NCBI GenBank assembly: GCA_947440875.1
Contig: CANETG010000170.1
Span: forward strand, 1-5,979
Length of the DNA stretch: 5,979 bases
Reading direction: 5' to 3'
Source: Bacteriovoracaceae bacterium
Lineage (GTDB): Bacteria > Bdellovibrionota > Bacteriovoracia > Bacteriovoracales > Bacteriovoracaceae
Position 1 is the first letter of the stretch, and each line of letters begins with the position of its first letter. The translations under genes and the position numbers were made by a program. Positions 1 to 4,700 of the stretch are shown piece by piece. The notes beneath the pieces were generated by a model. It ran no database searches. It was not told the origin of the DNA and was given only the letters and a program-made list of their open reading frames with translations.

Positions 1-1
1 G

Positions 2-463
2 ATCGCGGCCGTCAACGGTTTTGCTTTGGGTGGGGGATTTGAAATGGCGATGAGTTGTGATTTTATTTTCGCAACCAATAATGCTGTCTTCGGTCTTCCC
101 GAAGTGAAGCTGGGACTTATTCCTGGTTTCGGTGGCACGCAAAGGCTCGCTACAATCGTGGGCGAAAGACGCGCCAAAGAACTCATCTTCTCCGGAAGAA
201 ACGTCACCGCTCTAGAGGCGAAATCTCTGGGAATCGCGCTTGAACTTTTTGAGACAAAACAGGCCCTCATGGAAGGATGCCAGGCATGGTTTAAGCTTTC
301 TCTTGGTAATTCTTCGACCGCGATCGCTAGGGCGAAAGCTACTATTGGTCGTGGATATGAGAGTGAGGGAGTGGAATTTGGAAATATTTTTCAAACGCCC
401 CAGATGATCGAAGGAACCACTGCTTTTTTAGAAAAGCGTAAGCCTATTTTTAAAGGGAAATAA
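2..463 (+). CDS. Enoyl-CoA hydratase/isomerase (crotonase family), 5'-truncated by the window edge
   Basis: Crotonase-family enzyme expected to hydrate trans-2-enoyl-CoA to 3-hydroxyacyl-CoA, the second step of beta-oxidation, in the cytoplasm. The reading frame is open from base 2, and the first visible residues IAAVNGFALGGGFEMAMSCD form the classical family core, so the gene begins upstream. By comparison with the rat mitochondrial enzyme, the two catalytic glutamates are present: one in GGGFE (codon 41-43) and one in GLPEVKLG (codon 101-103). The IPGFGGTQRL segment follows, and the C-terminus ends in the typical AFLEKRKPIFKGK. About 153 residues are visible; family members are about 260, so roughly 100 N-terminal residues, including part of the oxyanion hole, lie outside the window. 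The TAA stop lies 2 nt before the next gene, an acyl-CoA dehydrogenase that makes the substrate for this enzyme, so an operon is likely. Both Glu residues favour a true hydratase over a non-hydratase family member, but chain length preference cannot be read. Confidence 0.95.
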   Translation: MAAVNGFALGGGFEMAMSCDFIFATNNAVFGLPEVKLGLIPGFGGTQRLATIVGERRAKELIFSGRNVTALEAKSLGIALELFETKQALMEGCQAWFKLSLGNSSTAIARAKATIGRGYESEGVEFGNIFQTPQMIEGTTAFLEKRKPIFKGK

Positions 464-465
464 AT

Positions 466-1608
466 ATGATGCTCGATGAGAAATACAAAGAAATTCGCGA
501 CATGCTCAAAAAGTTTTCGGACTCTGAGATTCTTCCGCACGCCATGAAAGTGGATCACGAGGGAGAAATTCCCAAATCTCAGATTGGAAAACTCGCCGAG
601 AATGGCTTTCTTGGCTCCTACGTGCCGGAAGATTTCGGCGGAGCGGGGATGGATTATCTTTCTTACGCACTCATCGTTGAAGAAATTTCGAGAAACTGTG
701 CTTCTTCAGGAGTTTTTGTTTCTGCTCACACGTCACTTGGGATTTGGCCGATTCTTCATTTCGGAACCGACGCCCAAAAGAAAAAATACCTCCCAAAAAT
801 GGCGAGCGGCGAATGGATCGGATGCTTTTGTTTATCTGAACCCAACGCTGGCTCAGATGCGGGATCGCTGACCACTTTTGCTGAAGATAAGGGTGATCAC
901 TGGGAAATTAACGGTGTAAAAAATTGGATTACCAATGGCAAAGAGGCCAACATTTGCATCGTGTTCGCGAAAACGAAAAAGACTCCTGACTACAAAGGAA
1001 TTTCGTGCTTTATCGTCGAAACGTCGACCCCTGGATATTCCATCATTAAAGAAGAAGATAAGCTCGGCATTCGGGGCTCATCCACGTGTCAGCTAGCGTT
1101 TGATAATGTCAAAGTGCCGAAAGACGCTCTTTTGGGAGAGCCTGAAAAAGGGTTCCGGGTCGCTATGGCGACTTTGGACGGTGGACGGATTGGGATTGCC
1201 GCTCAAGCTTTGGGAATTGCCCAGGGGGCGTTTGATTATGCCATTCGTTATACTAAGCAAAGAGTTCAGTTCGGAGCACCTCTTTCTGATCTTCAAGGGA
1301 TTCAGTTTATGCTCGCGGATATGAGCACAAAAATTGGGGCCTCAAGGCTTCTCATTTATCATGCGTCGGCACTTAAGGACGCGGGGCTTCCGTACTCCAA
1401 AGAATCCGCCCAAGCAAAACTCATGGCCAGTGAAACGGCAATGTGGGTGACCACCAAAGCGATCCAGCTCTGCGGAGGCAATGGTTACACCCGAGAATAC
1501 CCAGTGGAGCGGATGTTCCGGGATGCTAAGATCACTGAGATTTATGAGGGAACTTCTGAGGTTCAACGCATGGTCATTGCCGGTCTGGAACTGAAAGCAA
1601 TTCATTAG
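466..1608 (+). CDS. Acyl-CoA dehydrogenase (FAD-dependent, short/medium-chain type)
   Basis: Soluble flavoenzyme that oxidises acyl-CoA to trans-2-enoyl-CoA, the first step of beta-oxidation, normally passing electrons to ETF. Its 380 residues match the usual family length of 375-390. The order is canonical: helical N-domain (about 1-118), beta domain with signature CLSEPNAGSDAGS (122-134) and WITNG (154-158), then the C-terminal helical domain with RVQFGAPL (266-273) and the second signature from Q334 to D353. E361 in EIYEGTSEVQ aligns with the catalytic base of short-chain and butyryl-CoA dehydrogenases; long-chain and isovaleryl enzymes carry it elsewhere, so a short/medium or branched short-chain substrate is likely. 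The gene starts 2 nt after the hydratase stop, with AAAGGG (453-457 region) as a weak Shine-Dalgarno. Two consecutive ATG codons (466 and 469) are both possible starts; the first gives 8-nt spacing from GGG. No frameshift or missing key residue is seen. Exact substrate is unknown. Confidence 0.96.
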   Translation: MMLDEKYKEIRDMLKKFSDSEILPHAMKVDHEGEIPKSQIGKLAENGFLGSYVPEDFGGAGMDYLSYALIVEEISRNCASSGVFVSAHTSLGIWPILHFGTDAQKKKYLPKMASGEWIGCFCLSEPNAGSDAGSLTTFAEDKGDHWEINGVKNWITNGKEANICIVFAKTKKTPDYKGISCFIVETSTPGYSIIKEEDKLGIRGSSTCQLAFDNVKVPKDALLGEPEKGFRVAMATLDGGRIGIAAQALGIAQGAFDYAIRYTKQRVQFGAPLSDLQGIQFMLADMSTKIGASRLLIYHASALKDAGLPYSKESAQAKLMASETAMWVTTKAIQLCGGNGYTREYPVERMFRDAKITEIYEGTSEVQRMVIAGLELKAIH

Positions 1609-1635
1609 ATCAATCAGATTAATTTGCCCTTCACA

Positions 1636-1666
1636 AATGGACACTCTGTTTGCTAGAGTGTCCATT
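1636..1666 (+). terminator. Perfect 12-bp hairpin after the acyl-CoA dehydrogenase gene, probable terminator
   Basis: AATGGACACTCT (1636-1647) pairs perfectly with AGAGTGTCCATT (1655-1666) around the 7-nt loop GTTTGCT. It lies 27 nt after the acyl-CoA dehydrogenase stop, where a terminator is expected. The tail is AAATTTGTTG rather than a run of T, so intrinsic termination would be weak. It could instead be an mRNA 3'-end stabiliser or a protein-binding palindrome upstream of the next gene. Confidence 0.55.
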
Positions 1667-1676
1667 AAATTTGTTG

Positions 1677-1682
1677 TATAAG
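1677..1682 (+). promoter_or_regulatory. Possible -10 box for the charged-protein gene
   Basis: TATAAG matches the sigma-70 -10 consensus TATAAT at five of six positions. It would place transcription start near 1689, giving a leader of about 30 nt ahead of the strong Shine-Dalgarno at 1708-1714. No good -35 hexamer lies 16-18 nt upstream, because that position falls in the hairpin at 1636-1666. This is a tentative call. Confidence 0.25.
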
Positions 1683-1719
1683 TACTGAATTCGCTTAAGT
1701 ATTATTTGAGGAGAAATCT

Positions 1720-2883
1720 ATGGCTAAAAAGAAACCGGCCGCTAAGATGCAGAAGAAAAAACCAGTGAAGCCTGCTGGCAAAAAATCTCCTCCAAAAAAA
1801 GTAGCTAAGATGTCGAAGAAAGCTCCCGCGAAAAAAGCTCCTGCGAAAAAAGCTGTACCTGCAAAAAAACCGACCAAAAGCATCGTTGCCAAAGTCGTCG
1901 CGAAAGTAAAAGCGATGACCAAAGAACAATTGAAAGCGCTCAAAGCTAAAGAGATGGCAGCAGCGGCGAAACAAAAAGCTCAACTCGCCAAAGAAAAGGC
2001 GAAAGAAAAAGCTCTTCTTGAAAAAGAGAAAGCTCGTGAAAAAGCACTCCTCGCCAAAGAAAAAGAAAAAGAACTCAAAGAGAAATCTAAGGGCAAAGAA
2101 AAAGAAAAAGAACTGAAAGAGAAGGCCAAAGCGGCTGCCATTCAGGCGAAGATTCAGGCCAAAGAAGACGAGAAAAGAAAAAAGATCGAAGATAAGCAGC
2201 GTGCAAAAGACATGAAAGATCGCGAGAAGCGCATCGCCGCTGGCGAAGACGTTGAGCCCCTCGAGACTCGCGGTCCAAAAGACGGGGAAGACGAGGATGA
2301 GTTCCTAGAGTACGCCAAGAAAAATAAAACGAAGGGCGGAAAGTCCAAGTACGACGATGACGTCCAAATCGATATTTTTGAAGGCAAAAGTAAAAAATAT
2401 AAAAACGCTGTGATGAATGATATCGAAGGCAAAATTGCTGACGAGATCGCTGAACTCCGCGAGCACTTTAACTGGAAAGAAATTGCGGAAGCCATCGGGA
2501 CGATGGATTTCTTCATCGATCCGAAAAACGATGAATGTATTGAGAAGGGCTGCGATAACATTCGTACGACTCAGTCGTACTGCCGTCTTCACTACCTCCG
2601 GAATTGGAAGACTGTTCAGAAGAAGCGCGACATCCTGAAGGAAGGAAAACTCCAGGAATACATCGAAGAACTTATCTCGAAGTATCCGACCAAATACATC
2701 GAAGCTCTTCTCTCAGATCTCTCTGACGACAAAGACTTCTACACTGTTCTCAATCAGCTCAACATCACTTCAGACTTCGAGTTCGAAGAAGACGAATTTG
2801 AAAACGCAGTAGATGACGATGATGATGGGGACGATATCGGGATCGAGACGATTTCGAGTTCACTCAGATACGAAGACGAATGA
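1720..2883 (+). CDS. Modular protein: H1-like basic tail, charged helical repeats, Cys3His motif domain, acidic tail
   Basis: I do not recognise a named family. Residues 1-56 hold 22 Lys with Ala/Pro (KKAPAKKAPAKK), like histone-H1-type or AlgP-type tails, and no acidic residue occurs before E69. Residues 68-172 are an Ala/Lys/Glu-rich helix or coiled coil with tandem repeats (11-mers at 94-104 and 105-115, 13-mers at 113-125 and 126-138). After a charged linker (173-215), a more ordinary globular region (about 216-350) carries C273-x4-C278-x9-C288-x2-H291, a plausible zinc site. Residues 352-387 are Asp/Glu-rich with a DDDDD run. No signal peptide or membrane segment is seen, so it is probably cytoplasmic. 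GAGGAGA (1708-1714) lies 5 nt before the ATG, an excellent Shine-Dalgarno suggesting strong expression. DNA or RNA binding, or a nucleoid-associated role, is inferred from charge only. The Lys/Ala/Glu part resembles TolA domain II in composition, but there is no TolA membrane anchor. Confidence 0.9.
   Translation: MAKKKPAAKMQKKKPVKPAGKKSPPKKVAKMSKKAPAKKAPAKKAVPAKKPTKSIVAKVVAKVKAMTKEQLKALKAKEMAAAAKQKAQLAKEKAKEKALLEKEKAREKALLAKEKEKELKEKSKGKEKEKELKEKAKAAAIQAKIQAKEDEKRKKIEDKQRAKDMKDREKRIAAGEDVEPLETRGPKDGEDEDEFLEYAKKNKTKGGKSKYDDDVQIDIFEGKSKKYKNAVMNDIEGKIADEIAELREHFNWKEIAEAIGTMDFFIDPKNDECIEKGCDNIRTTQSYCRLHYLRNWKTVQKKRDILKEGKLQEYIEELISKYPTKYIEALLSDLSDDKDFYTVLNQLNITSDFEFEEDEFENAVDDDDDGDDIGIETISSSLRYEDE
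1819..1866 (+). repeat. Degenerate 15-bp tandem repeats encoding KAPAK units
   Basis: Within the charged-protein gene, AAAGCTCCCGCGAAA (1819-1833) is followed by AAAGCTCCTGCGAAA (1834-1848), differing by one base. An 18-bp variant, AAAGCTGTACCTGCAAAA (1849-1866), then inserts a Val. The units encode KAPAK, KAPAK and KAVPAK, the basic motif typical of histone-H1-like tails. Confidence 0.8.
1999..2133 (+). repeat. In-frame tandem repeats (two 33-bp, then two 39-bp units) in the charged helical region
   Basis: Positions 1999-2031 and 2032-2064 encode AKEKALLEKEK and AREKALLAKEK, 11-residue units with Leu pairs in register. Overlapping the end of these, 2056-2094 and 2095-2133 encode two 13-residue units starting KEKEKELKEK; their first 20 bases are identical. 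Eleven-residue periodicity is compatible with a hendecad-type coiled coil, although the extreme Lys/Glu content also suits a single stable charged helix. Repeats in this register are prone to length change by recombination or slippage. Confidence 0.75.
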
Positions 2884-2886
2884 TAC

Positions 2887-2922
2887 AAAAAAAGAAGGCT
2901 CCATTGGGAGCCTTCTTTTTTT
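2887..2922. terminator. Bidirectional intrinsic terminator between convergent genes
   Basis: A perfect inverted repeat: seven A, then GAAGGCTCC (2894-2902), loop ATTG (2903-2906), GGAGCCTTC (2907-2915), then seven T (2916-2922). Because the A and T runs are symmetrical, the structure gives a GC-rich stem followed by a U tract on either strand. It lies 3 nt after the stop of the rightward gene and 8 nt after the stop of the leftward gene, serving both. Confidence 0.95.
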
Positions 2923-2930
2923 CTGTCGAA

Positions 2931-3434
2931 CTACTGATCAAATTCTTCGTTGTCCCACTCTTCTTCTTTTTCCTCAACGTCCACAAAATCATCCCCCAAA
3001 AGCTTGTTGGCCTCGAGAGTCGCGTTGATATTCTCGCGCGTGATCTTGTACCAGTAAGTCTGACTTTTATGGGAGACTTCTTGCCATTCGGGCTCAAAAT
3101 TATCCCAATCCTCAGTGGAAAAGATCTCATCAAAAAAGAGCCCAATCAGGTCCACATAATGTTCCTGAGTCTCTTTGACTCTTTTTTCGGAATTCATCTG
3201 CTCGGCTTCGCAGGTTAAAAAGACCGTTATGGGGGCAGTGAACTGATCTTTTTCGGAGGGCCAAGAGCAAATCACCAGGAGCTCTTCCTGGTAAATCTGC
3301 CCGTACACATCGAAGTAGCGGCCTTGTTTCTTACACTCAGTCTTGTACGACTCGTTGAGAAGCCGAGACAGACCTTCTGACCAGGACTGTGGGATCACTT
3401 TTCCACTCTTCGATTTGCTCTTTCTTGCCAGCAT
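2931..3434 (-). CDS. Conserved-looking hypothetical protein with acidic C-terminal tail
   Basis: I do not recognise the family. The 167 residues begin with a short basic segment (MLARKSKSKSGK) and continue into a mixed alpha/beta-looking globular part. That part has hydrophobic stretches at about 41-57 (FDVYGQIYQEELLVICSW), 67-75 and 93-105 (YVDLIGLFFDEIF), and an aromatic patch at 127-130 (YWYK). It ends in an acidic tail in which 12 of the last 20 residues are Asp or Glu. There is no signal peptide or transmembrane helix, so a cytoplasmic protein is likely. The ATG at 3434-3432 is the only usable start: an in-frame TAA lies 8 codons upstream. AGGA (3442-3439) sits 4 nt before it, a short but usable Shine-Dalgarno spacing. 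The frame's ordinary amino-acid composition, the matching terminator downstream and the absence of any competing plus-strand gene support it as real. It is convergent with the charged protein and divergent from the thiolase. Confidence 0.85.
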   Translation of the reverse strand: MLARKSKSKSGKVIPQSWSEGLSRLLNESYKTECKKQGRYFDVYGQIYQEELLVICSWPSEKDQFTAPITVFLTCEAEQMNSEKRVKETQEHYVDLIGLFFDEIFSTEDWDNFEPEWQEVSHKSQTYWYKITRENINATLEANKLLGDDFVDVEEKEEEWDNEEFDQ

Positions 3435-3536
3435 GACTTCCTGCTTTATAAAAAGGTTTTAGGTGCATTTTAGCTCGGGATTCGTTTAAAATATTTAAGC
3501 CTGAAAGACAATCTTTCATTCTCAAAAGGACTTAAT
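3435..3536. promoter_or_regulatory. Divergent intergenic region with candidate promoters for both flanking genes
   Basis: This 102-bp AT-rich gap must hold the leftward promoter of the hypothetical gene and probably the rightward promoter of the thiolase gene. Rightward, TAAAAT at 3487-3492 is a five-of-six -10 match that would give a leader of about 38 nt. Leftward, TAAAAT reading 3472 to 3467 would give a leader of about 26 nt. A second leftward match, TATAAA (3450-3445), is too near the start codon. Neither direction has a clear -35 box, so an activator or an alternative sigma factor is possible. Individual boxes are tentative. Confidence 0.45.
3502..3518 (+). promoter_or_regulatory. 7-bp inverted repeat in the thiolase leader, possible operator
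   Basis: TGAAAGA (3502-3508) and TCTTTCA (3512-3518) form a perfect dyad around CAA, 5 nt before the AAAAGGA Shine-Dalgarno (3524-3530). A 17-bp dyad just downstream of the candidate start of transcription is where a repressor site might lie. An RNA hairpin with a 3-nt loop is also possible but weak. It does not resemble the FadR or PsrA sites I know. Confidence 0.35.
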
Positions 3537-4700
3537 ATGGCCGTTTATATTCTTGGAAGCGCTCGGACACCTGTTGGCTCATTCATGGGAACTCTTTCTC
3601 AGGTTCCGGCGGTGAAACTTGGGGCCACTGCCATTGAGGGTGCGATTACGAAATCCGGTGTTGATAAAAATAAAATTGATGAAGTTTTCATGGGTAACGT
3701 GATCACCTCGGGTGTGGGGCAAGCACCTGCTCGCCAAGCGATGATCCACGCGGGTCTCTCAAATACCATTCCGGCCACGACCGTCGGCAAAGTTTGCGGC
3801 TCTGGTCTTCAAGCGGTGATCCTCGCCGCTCGTTCCATTATGACAGGTGATAATAAACTCGTTGTGGCAGGTGGTATGGAGAACATGTCTCTGGCCCCCC
3901 ATCTTCTCATGAATTCTCGCTCGGGTTTTAAATACGGACCTACGGAAATGAAAGATTCGATGGCGTATGATGGACTAACAGATGCGTATCAAAACATCGC
4001 CATGGGTGTGTGCGCTGAAGAGTGTACAAAAAAGTATAAAATGACTCGCGAAGAGCAGGACGCATTTGCGATCACCTCATTTAAGCGCGCGCAGACGTCT
4101 CAAAAAGAGGGTGTGTTTCAAGATGAAATCGTCCCAGTGAAAGTTCCCGCCAAAGGGGGAACGGTCGACATCACAGAAGACGAAGGTCCAGGGAAAGCGA
4201 ACTTTGAAAAAATGGCAACACTTAAACCTGCGTTCGATAAAGCGGGAACAATCACTGCGGCCAACGCATCAACCATCAATGATGGAGCTGCTGCAGTCAT
4301 CCTCGGCGGCGATGAGTACGCTTCTCAAGCGGAATTCAAAATCGTTTCTTACGCTTCAAACGCTCATGATCCCGCTTGGTTTTCGACTGCACCAGTTGAG
4401 GCGATTAAAAAATCGCTCAAGAAAGCGAACCTCACGATCAATCAAATTGATCTTTTTGAGATCAACGAAGCCTTTGCCGCTGTCACGATGGCAGCGATGA
4501 AGGAATGTGAAATTCCCCATGAGAAAGTGAATATCTTCGGGGGCGCGGTCGCCATTGGTCATCCGATCGGTGCATCGGGAGCAAGAATTCTCGTGACTCT
4601 CACGAATGCGATGAGAAGAAAAAAAGCCAAGTACGGATGTGTCGCCATCTGCATCGGTGGTGGGGAAGCACTGTCGATGATTATTGAGAGAATTAAATAG
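3537..4700 (+). CDS. Acetyl-CoA C-acyltransferase (thiolase)
   Basis: Cytoplasmic thiolase, either cleaving 3-ketoacyl-CoA to acyl-CoA plus acetyl-CoA (last step of beta-oxidation) or condensing two acetyl-CoA. Its 387 residues are close to the usual 390-395. The catalytic set is complete: nucleophilic C87 in KVCGSGLQAV, NEAFAA (310-315), H342 in GGAVAIGHPIGASG, and the acid/base C372 in CIGGGEALS. The position three before C87, usually Asn (N-x-x-C), is Gly here, a mild deviation. The ATG at 3537 has AAAAGGA (3524-3530) at a good distance, and the N-terminus MAVYILGSARTPVGSF aligns with the normal thiolase start. The TAG stop overlaps the GTG of the next gene by one base. The acyl-CoA dehydrogenase and hydratase upstream in the window favour a degradative role. 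Sequence alone does not separate a long-chain 3-ketoacyl-CoA thiolase from an acetoacetyl-CoA thiolase, so I give no gene symbol. Confidence 0.96.
   Translation: MAVYILGSARTPVGSFMGTLSQVPAVKLGATAIEGAITKSGVDKNKIDEVFMGNVITSGVGQAPARQAMIHAGLSNTIPATTVGKVCGSGLQAVILAARSIMTGDNKLVVAGGMENMSLAPHLLMNSRSGFKYGPTEMKDSMAYDGLTDAYQNIAMGVCAEECTKKYKMTREEQDAFAITSFKRAQTSQKEGVFQDEIVPVKVPAKGGTVDITEDEGPGKANFEKMATLKPAFDKAGTITAANASTINDGAAAVILGGDEYASQAEFKIVSYASNAHDPAWFSTAPVEAIKKSLKKANLTINQIDLFEINEAFAAVTMAAMKECEIPHEKVNIFGGAVAIGHPIGASGARILVTLTNAMRRKKAKYGCVAICIGGGEALSMIIERIK

Noticed and set aside
1701..1706. ATTATT/TATTAT as a -10 box for the charged-protein gene
   Set aside because: It would put the start of transcription inside the Shine-Dalgarno sequence, leaving almost no leader.
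1702..1983. Long minus-strand open frames rich in Phe/Leu/Ala opposite the Lys-rich region, suggestive of a membrane protein
   Set aside because: They are the mirror of AAA/AAG/GCN codons of the plus-strand gene, lack a ribosome site, and have a composition fully explained by the antisense of a Lys/Ala-rich sequence.
1819..2133. Repeats considered as a CRISPR array or mobile-element end
   Set aside because: Units are contiguous, in frame and without unique spacers; they encode low-complexity protein.
2154..2561. 135-codon minus-strand open frame rich in Ser/Phe
   Set aside because: Antisense shadow of the charged helical and central part of the modular protein; no start signal and a low-complexity Ser/Phe translation.
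2880..3218. 112-codon plus-strand frame over the convergent hypothetical gene
   Set aside because: It would start in the stop region of the previous gene and translate the terminator itself; the minus-strand frame has better composition and its own stop at the terminator.
3445..3450. TATAAA on the minus strand as the -10 box for the hypothetical gene
   Set aside because: Transcription would begin about 4 nt before the ATG and remove the Shine-Dalgarno.
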